Positions 30,491 through 42,442 of a stretch of 64,000 nt of DNA are shown here, one piece after another. The notes beneath the pieces were generated by a model. That model worked only from the letters and a program-made list of their open reading frames with translations. It was not told the origin of the DNA and made no database searches. Position 1 is the first letter of the stretch. Each line of letters starts with the position of its first letter. A program made the translations under genes and the position numbers. The stretch comes from Metallyticus violacea (lineage: Eukaryota; Arthropoda; Insecta; Mantodea; Metallyticidae), in the NCBI GenBank assembly GCA_030762175.1, contig CM060846.1, positions 186,240,041 through 186,304,040 of the forward strand, written 5' to 3'.

Positions 30491-33099
30491 CTATAAATTT
30501 TGAATAATTATCATGAACACTCCTTCCCAACATCAGCTAGAAAGTAAACTACTAGATACCTTATTATGCTGTGGGGATGAATATTCTAATCTGATGGAGG
30601 TGTGATGAACTTAATGTTCATGTTTTCATTTCGTCATGTAAGACATTTTACTAAAGAAAATATCTGGGCAGAGTGGTCAGATAAATAAAGTGTTATTAAA
30701 TGGTGGTAATTCTGTTTGTTCATTGTTTGTAATGATGTTATCAATAGAAGTTTTAGACTTATTGGTTCTGATTAGATTAAATTCAACTGTGAAATTTAAA
30801 AAATTACTCTTGCAACTGGCATTTAAATAATTAATATTGTAAACCCTTACATTAATTGTATTTGTTGCAGTTAACTAATTGATTTATCTCATAACTGATA
30901 TATTTTATATAACATGTATTTCTTTCAGAGGTCTATCTAGCATTTCCCAATGATCTATTAAGTTCACAATCATTGTCTGAACTGAAAATGTTAATAAACA
31001 TAATAAGCAAGCAGTGTAGCTGATTTCAAGATGTTTAGTATTTGAGAAGATTGACTGAATTGGCACACTAAAGAATCTAGTATTAGAAGGATTCACATAT
31101 GCCTATATTTATGTGATATTCATAAACATCATATATAGGCTGATATTAAGTCATTTAAATGCCTTGCTTAAATATGTAAGGGGGTTAACCACATCAAACT
31201 GATTATGTAGTTTCAGGTTGATTACAAGGATCTTCAAAATTTAGTTCCAAGCCTGTAGTCCAGTGAATGAGACTTAAAAATAAATTGAGAATGATAAAAA
31301 ATCATGGTTTTTAAGAAAGGAAACAAACACAGAAAAAGATGAAAAATGGTGCATTGATAGTACCGAATTTTAAGTACCAAATAGATTTGTATATCTACTG
31401 GTGAGGGTGAGAGCTGATAGGAGATGGAGTGACCAGATAAAAAATTTATTGGTAAATGGAAAGCTTGTCATTTGGGTATTGGATACATTTTATTATAAAA
31501 TACTATACATGATGGTAAGTTTGTATGAATCAGATTATTAGGCAAAGTTAAAGATAAATTGATGTTTAATGTATAAGTTTGGTGGTTGAATATAAATGGA
31601 AAAATATTAATTAGATTCCTAGAGAAATTTTCTAATTGTTCTTGGAACATCCAAGAGCCTCACCAAATATATTAGCATTATTTGAGCCTAGAACAATAGG
31701 GCATAAAGCTAATGGATCAAGCTAGGATTAAGATATTTCCATACGCAAATTTTGTTAAGTAATATCTAACAGCCCATACTGGATAAATTGGTCAATAGTT
31801 GTTACCAAGATGTGGAAAATTTTAGCAAAATTTGCAATTGTAGTGTGTTAGAATGGGAACCTTGAAATAATAAAGTAAAATTGTTGCAGAAAAGTGCAGA
31901 TAATTTATATATATGACAGAATACAAAGATCTGGAGGAAAGTTAAGGGTTCTTGTGGGGAAAATTTACATCAGTGAATGTATTTTTGTGCTAATTTAGAG
32001 GTAGCATTTCACTGTACCCAAGAATACAGTAAAACTTACTTTCAAAACGATGTTGAAGGTTAGAAAATGAAGAAGTTGCTAATAGAATTTTTAACAAAAT
32101 GCAATTGTGTTTATTACACAGAGAGGAAAGTTTGTAGGAAAGGGAAAAGCAAAATGTTTAGAATATTGAGCAAAATTTGAGAAGGTGGGTAGAGTAAGAT
32201 GAGAGACTTAATTGAACCAAAATGCAAATTTATAACAGTATGCTGATAGGTACAATATCCAGAGAAATGAAAAGCACTAATCTTAGGGTAGCATAAGTTT
32301 AATAAAATTCAAGTTGATAATTTGGATTTTGTTAATAGAGTAGTAAATATAAGTATTTATTGATGAACATTTATTTGGATCAAATCCTGAACCCATTGAA
32401 TATTCCAGTAAACATAAGATGATGAATCCACTACTGGGGTCTGAGGCAATTGATTTTAAATGTTTTGTAATATGTTATTGTTATTTTTATAAATTTGTAA
32501 TAGTATTTGGTTATTTATAAATTAAGAGTAATATGTAAATTAAATTCTATTAATGTTTATCAAAATAAAATAATTCATTCTTTGTATAAAGCTGATAGTG
32601 ATACCATGAATAGCAAATGCTGCTCAAGGTCATTAAATGCAATGAATCAAATGATGTCTATATTATGTAAGCACCTGAGAGGTGTATCATGTGTCACTGC
32701 TGAGAATATCTATCACAGCGGAATATAAGCTTTCAATAATGGGTATTCAGACAACAATAGACAGTCAAATTATTTATTTTTTCTTTTCTATGGTAAGGGC
32801 AGGCAGTAAAAAATAAAATATTTCCTAATAAGGGAATGATGGGTATAATTTATATTATTATGCTTTCTAAGTGAAGGATTTATATAAGTATACAATTTTT
32901 TTTCTTTGGATGCAATTTTAGGCCTCAAATTATTTTATTTATTTCCTTTTACAAAGGTAGCAACCAAAAAAATTTTTTTACTGTTAGTATTTGGCAGGCA
33001 AACGTTTTATTTATTTGTTAATCTAAAGCAAAGATAGGCAGCAAAAACATAAATTCTCCTCAGGTAATAATATGAACATATCTATTTTCTTCTTTTTTT
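30491..33099. other. No gene seen; dispersed repeat fragments
   Basis: 30520-30680 resembles 20350-20440 ('gctgtggg.atg.atattct', 'atgttttcat', 'agtaaagaaaa'), a PLE-terminal type. 31988-32075 resembles 26295-26400. The rest is AT-rich with no supported coding region. Confidence 0.4.
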
Positions 33100-34090
33100 C
33101 ACAATTAAAGATAGGGGGACAAAATTTTTTATTTTATTATATTTTTTTACCAGCCAAGGCTATTATGTTGGATTTCATTACCTTGGATTTCATAAGCTCT
33201 TGGTTTCTTTTCTGTGTGTATGCTGTCTTTCATTATGCAATGTAATGCATTTTTTATATTCTTTGGGGGTAACATTATGCCATGTTCTTAAATGTCCTCT
33301 TTAATTAGTTGTCTTAAGTTGGAGGCTTGTTATACTTTTGAATTTGTTTTTTTCCTTGATGGTCCTTGGTGTGGAAATCTCTCTTTTAGATTTTTCCCTT
33401 TCAATGCATTTATAATTTTTATTGTTATGTCTTTGTTCAAACCACTGATTATTACTGTATTAATTAAATTTAGGTGTTACATTTTGTACTCCATTCTATC
33501 AGTTAAATCAGTATACTGTGTGCCTAGTTATAAAAATGCACATTTATTTAGTGTGGGCTATAACTATTTTTATGTAATTTTCGGTTTGTTTCTCATTCCT
33601 ATGGATTCCAAAGTTCCACCTATCATTATTTCCTATAATTTTTCAATCTAGGAATGGGAGCCAATAACTTTTCAACTCCTGCAAGGTAAACTATACAGAT
33701 TTATGTTATCAATTATGTTTCAGTGCATCTATTAAATGTATATCCCATATTAATGCAAACCAGTCTTCCACATTACTAAACCATGCTTTCAAAATTAACG
33801 TGAGGGCTATGGTGAAATATATTTCAAAGGAACTAATGAATAAATCTGCTAGAAATAGAGACAAGTTGTTTCCCATTGCTAGGCAGAAAACGTATTGATA
33901 AAATTTTTAGGTAAAACTGTAGAAGTTTGTTGAATGCATAGTTTAGTTAATTAAATCTTGTAATTCTTCTGTTTGTAAATTTTAGCAGTTTAACCATATA
34001 TTTAACAATGGCATAAGATTCTGTATTCATATCCAGTGGAATAAGGCTTTTACTACAAATGATGGCATTACATCTCTGGGTTGAAATTCT
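33100..34090 (-). pseudogene. Penelope-like element, decayed, minus strand
   Basis: The reverse complement of 33350-33480 aligns by eye to other PLE copies in the linker before the GIY-YIG domain ('aataatcagtggttt' and 'gagatttccacacc'; compare 46829-46925 and 12300-12405). 33860-34010 resembles the reverse-transcriptase segment at minus 51220-51330. Frames are badly broken. It faces the + element at 34850. Confidence 0.5.
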
Positions 34091-34149
34091 GCTATATTAA
34101 TGTTTTTCAACTAAATGAAATGAATTACTGATGCTCAAGCTTATGAATA

Positions 34150-34420
34150 TTTTCCTTGCCTAGGAGTTGCAGGACCATATTGCTAGGGCACATGAGCCTA
34201 TAAGAATTAAGAGGGTATACTGGCAGTAGCTTGCAACTGCTAGAGTCTCCCATGCCAGGCAGGCTGGTGAGAAGATGCCAGACTTAGAATCAACTCTACT
34301 TCATCATTTCATCCATTCATCCTTCATCCATCACTCATCATTCGTCCAACCTTAAGACGTAATGCAATCCATGATGAGGAGGTGCAAAGCACATGGAGGA
34401 TGTGCCTCTGGCATACCAGA
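34150..34420. repeat. Unidentified GC-richer repeat-like block
   Basis: Distinct from its AT-rich flanks: 'ggagttgcaggaccatattg', 'ccatgccaggcaggctggtg', then a run of 'catccattcatcc'-type repeats and 'ggaggatgtgcctctgg'. It is probably a retroposon or transposon piece. No coding frame is supported. Confidence 0.35.
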
Positions 34421-34849
34421 CAATTTTTCTGAGTATTTAGCTTTATCCAGGCATGCAAATCTCTGCCTGGGCAGACCACATTTCCTAGCTTCTCTTGATA
34501 CCTTTATGGAAACCTAGAAAATTTACAATTTACTCACAGGGCTACATTTGTTATCCCTTAGATGTTATAATTTCACACCTCAGTGAGGAAGCTCTCTTGA
34601 AGCAAACTTCAGATATGGAAAGTATTAACTCTTCTGACTGGATTTGGGGAAGAACCTTTCTCTGTACCCTGCCAGAGTTACATTATGACTCTAGTCAAGG
34701 AAGACCATAAAGACTCTCCAGATCAACTTTCAACACAAGAAGGTACCCTCTGCTACCTTCTGATGAATTTTTAATGGAGAACAGCAAGGGAAGTCTACTC
34801 AGGGATTGCATTCTTATTTGGAATCGATTTCTGTCGCTTGCTGTAGCTG

Positions 34850-36080
34850 TCAGCCAACCTAACAGAAGAACAGATCAAAGAATACTTTGAATTCACCAAA
34901 ATGTGCATTAATCAAGCATTTTTGATATTTGAGGAAAATATGTGAACAATAAAGCAGGAGTTTTAATGGGCAGTCCATTATCACCTTTCCTAGCTGTTTT
35001 ATTCTTGAGCAATTTTTAGGTACTCATCACTAAGGCTTTTCCCCACATTTTTAAAGTTTGGCACAGATATGTAGATGATGTATTTGTCATTATAAACAAA
35101 AAGTATCTGGAAGATCCACTAAAACTTTTAAACCTACAAGAGCCTTCTATTAAGTTTATCGTCAAAACAGAAGCAGACAACATGTTACAATTTTGGGTTC
35201 TGAAGATAATAAAATAAAGATTAAACTTGATATTGGAATCTATAGAAAAGACCCACATATAGATAATGTTATCAAAGCCCATGGTTTCAATCAAGATCAC
35301 ACAAGGAAGCAGCATTCAGCAGCAGGATATGCAGATTATTAAATATACCAGTGCACAAAGAAGAATATGAGAATGAATATCTGCACATAATAGAAGCAGG
35401 TAAATCCAATGGGTTCAACAAACAGATGATTAACCAAAAAATCAAAAGATACTAATAACAAAATACAATTAAACAATTAACAACTCTAAGTGATTTAACA
35501 CTGAAAAAGAAACATATAAAATGTTCACTTACCATCCGTCAGCTAATAAGAAATTTAAAAAAAATATATATATATAAGCAGTACAATATTATGTTAGTAC
35601 TTCAAAATGGGTTCAGTATAAAAAAATTATTGAAATTAAACAAAACCGATTCCAGGCCAAAAGAGGAAAATTCTGGTATTTGCCAAATTAATTGTAAAGT
35701 TTGTGAAAATATATCCATAGGAAAGACAAAGAGAAATATAGGCATTAGACTGAAGGAAAATTGGAGAAACAACCGTTACAATCAAATAGATAAATCAGCT
35801 GTAACAGCACATTTTTGGAATGAAATCCATGAAATAGGAAAAGGCATCAAGTTATTAAAAACTGTTCAACAACCAAAAGAACTAAATATATGGGAAAGGA
35901 TTTATATAAAAAGAAAAACATGAGCATATTCTTATGAATTTTGATATCCCAGAAGCAGACAACACTTTATTTAAGTTTGTCACAATACCACCAGAGTTCA
36001 CCTGCATTCCTAACTTCCCAAACTTCTGCGAATGATCCATTAGTGGTGAGAAGGTGATTGTGATGACAAAGGTCCACAAA
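34850..36080 (+). pseudogene. Penelope-like element: RT motifs plus GIY-YIG endonuclease
   Basis: This is the best-preserved PLE reverse transcriptase here. LTEEQIKEYFEFTKMCINQA comes first, followed after a stop by AGVLMGSPLSPFLAVLFLSN (34957-35016) and then WHRYVDDVFVI (35058-35090), which holds the catalytic YVDD. KLLNLQEPSIKF follows. Downstream are FTYHPSANKKFKK, the GIY-YIG domain (SGICQINCKVCENISIGKTK, 35673-35732, with GIC for GIY and SIG for YIG) and KSAVTAHFWNEIHEI. Changes in both endonuclease signature triplets and several stops indicate an inactive copy. Confidence 0.8.
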
Positions 36081-36089
36081 ACATATGTC

Positions 36090-37490
36090 GTAAGTAAATT
36101 CTCATTTTTGTGAAACCATAAAGAGTATTCTAATGTTGCGACTCAGAAGAGATTAATAGTGCGTGTTTAGCTGTGTCGATTCCAAATTTTAATAAATATT
36201 GAAAATATTCGGCCGTCTAGCCAAACGGAACAACAACTTCTACGGATCCTTTTTCTTGGTAAATGCAGAATACAAGGTAGAAATTATGGCTTCTAATTCA
36301 AACTTGATGCCTTCAATGAACATTTGAACTACAATAAACAAGAAATTAAACGATTTCTTAAACTTAAAGAAAGATGGCGATTAAGATCGGCAGATATACA
36401 TTTCCTGAACAGATGCATAACAAAAATAATATCCCCTAAATTTGTTCGCAAATTGGTAACGTTTAACAAAGATAGCAGAGAACAAAAAGCCATGGAAAAG
36501 AAAGTACTTGAAATGGAAATATGTAAACACTATGGTGCGATTGCGGAAATAGATTTGGAGCTGTGTGAATTACTTCTAAAATTATCAAAATCGTTAGGCT
36601 CGATAATTTGGGAAAATTTGGAAAGAAATGCCTTTGAATTTATTAGTTTCCGAGTTAAATAGAGAGACATTTGCCAAAAGAGGAAATTTTAAATACTACA
36701 TAATAAACCTGCCGATAAAATAAACATTACCAAACCTAACCTCTAAACCGTCAACCTCTCGAAAGAAAGTTTCAATTCAGAAGAAATGCAGTTCTTAAAC
36801 AAAGGCATTAACACATGCGTAAGTTTCTCCAGTATTCTAGGTGCGTGTGTAGCAGATATAGAGCTGGCAATAGTGTATTTAGGCATAACAGATAAAAATT
36901 TCGTAAAAAAACTTCGGCAAAAGTACTACACTAAATTGGAATTAATTACTTTGGCCCAAGATCTTACCAAAAAATAACCAGAGCTCTCAACAATAAAAAT
37001 TGAATTTACACAAAGGCTGACAAAAACAACAAAATCGTCATTTTAGATATAGAAGACTACAAACAAAGGATGCTTGATGTGTTAAATGGTGAAGAATTTA
37101 TACAAGTAAAAAAGGACCCTCTGAAAAAATGCATAAAATGCATGACAGAAGTTTGGAAAATAGCAACCTGATTCCAAAAACAGATCGGTACAAAATGAAA
37201 GCTCACAACCCATCTTTAGCTATGATAAATGGCCTTCCAAAGATCCGCAATTCTGCTAGAAGTATGAGGCCAATTATTAATAACATAAACACCCCGATCT
37301 ACCGCTTAGCAAGTAGGTTATCATTACAGTTCTATTCACTACCAAAATTTGAATGCACACAAAAGCTGGTGAATTACTTACAAAAAGATACGATAAGGTT
37401 ACAAATGAATACTTTTTTTTCTGCGAAAGGATTAAAAATAGGTGATTTACTAATTCTGTGCTAGGAATTAAAAAATTCTTTCTATTTTTC
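36090..37490 (+). pseudogene. Penelope-like element, 5' portion (N-terminus to RT palm)
   Basis: A younger, less CpG-depleted copy. A leader at 36090-36320 is followed by an N-terminal region (36324-36662, ending FEFISFRVK) and then LRQKYYTKLELITLAQDL. Next comes the RT2-type block KADKNNKIVILDIEDYKQRM in a shifted frame at about 37013-37075. The last is MINGLPKIRNSARSMRPIIN...NTPIYRLASRL (37222-37320), equivalent to the PLE 'GLPKIHK...RPI' block. The frame is broken several times, and the element stops before the YVDD motif. Confidence 0.75.
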
Positions 37491-37632
37491 CGTAGCACAT
37501 CTGTTTTCGCAATATGGCAATATTGAATGAAAATATAATTGTAAAATTGGCAAAAATATTACACACTCATATACAAGTTTTGAAGAAAATAAAATAATAG
37601 CACAAGTGTCTACCTGAATTTGAGAATGTATG

Positions 37633-38480
37633 TTAATTATCTTGTGTACCCCTTTTTATTTTCCCATGGAGCAGCAATTTACGTAATTTTCTGAAGTGTT
37701 CTCTGGTAAGTTCGTCACATGCAAGACACCAGCAGTAATTGGCCATCATATGTACGTCTGAATGTCGGGAAACATATTTCAGTTCCTGGTGAAGCCTTTC
37801 ACCTTGCTCTTTACTGACAGTTCCTAAATTTAACAGGAAGTAGTCAAGATGTGACTTAATGAAATGTAGCTTCAAACTCAAATTACAGCCGAGCAGCCTA
37901 AATTTCCCACCATATTTCTGACAATTTATTTGTATTCAGGGTGTTTTACATTGCCCAGAATTTTCTTAACCTTCTCTCTGAATCCATTTTGTGCATCTTT
38001 TTCAGTTTCATTCATCGAGATGATAAAATTAACATGTTTCACCAATTTCCTCATCTGTGGTCAATCAATTACTCCCTCTCCGATTTTATTCCTTGACAAT
38101 AATGCAAATTTTGTGCATAAGTACTGGAAGCAAAGCAACTTTTGCAAATGCTTTCATGATTTATTAGATTAGGCCAAATTTTAGTTTTAATGAAGGGAAC
38201 AGAAATTTAGTATCAATTTTTTGATCCAGATTTAAGTCAGCACATATTTGCCACTCATGGTTGTAGTACATAATTATCTCAAGACCTTGCTTCAGAGTTT
38301 CATAAGACTCTTAGTTTTGTAGAATGTGCAAGAGGTATTGAAGCTAACTTGCTGCCATTATGAAGTAGCACTGCCTTAAGACGTTGTTTGAAAGAATCTG
38401 AAAAGACTCCAGTTACTTGGCTATATGCTTCCCTGCCCAACTATTGAATAAGATTACACACAAAACACAAGTTGATCTTC
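37633..38480 (-). pseudogene. Arthropod multicopy 'SHLD...EQGERxHQ' family pseudogene
   Basis: The minus strand carries, in order and through many stops: HNGSKLASIPLAHSTKL, YETLKQGLEIIMYYNHEWQI, LKLKFGLI and GCNLSLKLHFIKSHLDYFLL, then the best segment, NLGTVSKEQGERLHQELK ... MMANYCWCLACDE (37640-37830). From memory this order is that of a protein repeatedly found in many arthropod genomes and usually left uncharacterised; it behaves like a transposon gene. I cannot name its enzymatic role. The usual 'LGQQ.GYTK.PCFLC' cysteine block before the LKLKFGLI segment is missing here. Confidence 0.65.
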
Positions 38481-41400
38481 TTCAGCATAGTGCTTGTGGA
38501 ACTATGTTTCAATTCCTATACCAGGAAAATGTAATGCCAGAATGATAAATATATATCTACTACTTTTATAATTGAAGATGCGTGCCTGGCAATACTATAA
38601 TAATTTTCTTTAAACAAAAATTTTTATTGCTGAAACCACTTTTAGTGACAAAAACAGTACTAGGTATAAGCTAAAACAAAGAAAAATTTGAAATGGTTGA
38701 ATTATTATTTAGTGTACTATGCAAATTAATAATCTATATGTAATACATCTATTTTCTATACAATATAATTTGTGGCAATAACTATATATTAGACGTTTTT
38801 TGCGATTGTTATTTATGTGTTTTGGAGTAACAGATAAGAACTGAGAGTGTTCCACTGACCAAAATATTATTTCTGTCAGCCCCTTTTTGTATGTTTTGTT
38901 GCTAATAGTGCCTCTTTATTGCATTCACAATTGCAGGAATAATTAGCAAGGATATTGAATGCAATGATAATCAGTCCACATGTAAATTGCAAGGTGTGAA
39001 TACATCAATGGTTTGCAAAGTATGTTTAATAGTTATAACAAATATTGACATTACCACATATTTAATATGTAAGGAGTAATGAAACATAATTTGCATACAG
39101 AAATGCTGGACAAGTGCCAGGAAGTTCTGGCTAATCAGTAAATTATCTATTATCTATGTGATGTGATTTTATGCAAGAACCATATACAACATCGTCATTG
39201 TTTTCTTATTCTTTATTTGTTTTATTCATGAATGCTGTGTAACATTTCAGGCCAACAATGTCCCATTTATTTGGGTTGTGAAAATGCCAAAAATTTTGCT
39301 CAGAGGCATCTTCTTGCAGGCTTTAAGTTATTTTATATGCCATAAAACTATGACACGAGGCACTCGGCTTTACTTTCATTCCAAAGCAAATACCATACAT
39401 ATTTATTCATTTATAACTATATATAAATATATAATGTCTTGTGGGTTTATCATACATATGTGTATTATGTACTTATGGTTACAAAATATGTATTTACAAA
39501 TAATGCAGTCAAATTACATTTTTCTGTACCTGTAGAAGAGATAACAAAATATTAGCAAACTTAAACATATGCACATAAACTTTGTGCTGAAAATCCTGAT
39601 TGTGCAATCTTTGTAATTCATATTTTGTATTAAACTGTCTTATTGGTCTTCCTAGCCTGATAGAGGTACATAAATGAAATAAAAAGGCATAATTGAATTT
39701 GTTTAATAAATTTAAAATAGTTTTTAACATTGGGATGAAAAAAATCTGAATATTATCTATATTTATGATATGTTTTGACAAATTATTTTATGGAAAATGG
39801 TGAGTTAACCAAATGCAGGATAAAAATATTATAATAATTGCAATAAAATTATGCTAAAGTTATCACTTCTTTAACTTCTAAAGAACATGACATCTACAAA
39901 CGCTGACATTCAGAACTGTTAAAAGTACATTTAAATTGGAGCACACACTGTGTTTTACATATAAAATATATGTATGCTTAAGCTTAAATTTTAATGAAAA
40001 TCATTTCCAATAGATGAAGACATAAATGTGCATGTCTGATAATGTGTATATTACAAGCATAATCTTGGTGCAGTTAAAATGCTTATGTTCAAGTGTAGGT
40101 CAATCAGGGAGCAAGCAGAGAAAAGAAGAAACATGCACAGTGCAATAACAGTATAATCAGTTAAGTCAACAAATAATCAGTGTTAGGAATGCTAACTGAA
40201 ATTTCATCAAGGAAAGAAAATTACTCCAATGGAGTGATCCCAATAATTATATTAAAAACTAATATTAAACAAGCAATTACATAACCTTGACTATTTTCAA
40301 TTTATTTGATCTCTGATTCTTATTCTTTACCACATCCTACACTTGAAATAAACCGTCATAGAAAAGATGGTATGTACATAGGATTATTTGTCTAAAGTGG
40401 TGTTTGTAATGTTGAAATTATTCTGTTTGGAATTTTATCAAGCTATAATATTTTCTCTCCAGTCGCATATTATGTTCAATTGAAAAATACCCAAATGACC
40501 TTCTTTGTAATGAAAATTTGATGAGTTCTTTCTTCAGAGGAGTCATCATGTGTTTCTTGTTCATATTTGAATAAAGAAACCATACAATATTCATGCATCT
40601 GAAGCAAACCCCATTAATACTGAATTTCTTCATTTTATAGCTTATTTCTGGGAGTAATTAAGTCATAAATATCTTTCTGCTCCATTTCTGTAATCCAGTA
40701 CTTTCCTTACTTTGATGCCATGACCACGGTGTACCTACTTGATGGACTGAATATATATATGTTCATTAAAATGATATGTCCAGGACATTAAGAGCATGTA
40801 ACACATGGTTAGAACAAGACCATACCTATTTTGTGCTCAACAGGTGTCAAAACATCAATCAAACTTCTTGGATTATTTTCAGATGATTAAACAGACATGG
40901 TGCCACTTCAGATGCGTCATAGCCAGCCATCCCTACTCACCACCTAAAGCTCCCAGGTGTCCTATTTGAAAATATTTTGCACAGTCAGATGATAGACTGC
41001 CAGTTTTCCTTTAAAAAATATTGTTTGGCTTTGCTTTTTGGGAGGTATGAAACTGTTTCCAAAAGAAAAACCTGGAAATGGCGAAATTTACTAACAGTTT
41101 ATTTCAAATTAAAATCATTTTTCAATTGAAATTTCCTCTCTTTTTCAAGAATGTGGGAATAGTATGCTTCTTGAAAATCAATCTTCTCTTTACATGTCCT
41201 GATATGGTTTAATTTAAAACATTTTTCATACTAGTCCTTTTGCTGGTACATGAAATTTAATGTTAAATTGCTATTGCAAATATGCATCAGTACTTAGAAA
41301 TTATTCAGGAATTTTACCTTTCTGAATTTACTTTTCTATATGTGTAACATACATCTATGCAGCACATAATTCACTGGAAAGGTCTTCTTTGGTTGTGTCT

Positions 41401-42236
41401 TTTCTGTTTCAATGGAACTCACTCTATTCAGGAAAAACATTTAATATGATTTATTATTAATTGAATGCAAATCTGAGCCTTCCTCATGCCTGGTTCATGT
41501 CTTACTGTCTGATCCTCATATGCAACATTGTCATCCTCTTATTTATTACAATATTGTCAACCACTATATCTGAAATGTTGAAAGTAGCAAAGAAAACCCC
41601 TTGACTTATCTGCATTCTCTCGTTACCTCTTTTCAAAAAGTAACATCTAGAACAATTTGTTATGGACTTTCTTTTGTTTTGGTACATGCTTTCTGTTTTA
41701 TATATTTCAGGCCTCAAATGTATTATCTTTTATTCCAATAATTCTTATGCATGAAATCTGTCTTTTTTAGTGAAGAATAAATGACATTTTGAAACGTCAT
41801 TATGAATAACACCCTTAGCTCCTATAGCCTTATCGCTAGTAATACAGCTATGGGGCACATCCCTGTAGCTGTATAATTTTTGAGCTCATTCTTTTTCCAA
41901 ATGTTAATATTAGAATCTTTCTCCCTCTTTCTTTGGTTTTTATTAGAATGGCCAACATTTACTTCATCAACTGCTGATGTATTTAAACCAGTTGCCCCAG
42001 TTTCTAAGTCTTGCTGAAAAAGGGTTCCTTCTACTGTCTTGGAAGGTCCCCATAACTGGAAAGGTTGGTTACTTTGGTCAAAGTTTTATAGGTTTTTGGC
42101 ATACTTATAACCTTTCCATTTGTTCATCTGTGGCTCTGCATAGTTTCTTCACCAAATGCAAAAGAATCTTCATCTGCGGCCGTCAGATATATATGTTGGG
42201 ACTTCTTCTGAGTCAGACAGAAAATATGCAGCTTTA
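38481..42236. other. No gene recognised
   Basis: Nearly 4 kb of AT-rich DNA with only short frames. 39395-39580 is similar to 47620-47800 ('tttataatacat', 'ggttacaaaatatgtatttaca', 'agagataacaaaatatta'), and 39830-40170 is weakly similar to 52830-53190. 41760-42240 is slightly less AT-rich. A minus-strand reading there contains MNKWKGYKYAKNL, which I could not place. Confidence 0.4.
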
Positions 42237-42308
42237 GGAACAGCAAAATGTCCCTGATAATAATAAATCATCACCTTTATTGAACACTAATGATGTAGGT
42301 TCAAAAAC

Positions 42309-42396
42309 AAATTAACAACAACAACAACACCAATAGTAATAATAACAACAACAACAACAATAACAACAATAATAATAAAACAACAACAACAACAAC

Positions 42397-42438
<42 letters not shown>
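42309..42438. repeat. (AAC)n/(AAT)n microsatellite at LINE 3' end
   Basis: Mixed AAC and AAT triplets, ending with an AAT run directly abutting the 3' end of the minus-strand LINE. The AAT part is probably the LINE tail, while the AAC part is older or slipped sequence. Confidence 0.9.
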
Positions 42439-42442
<4 letters not shown>

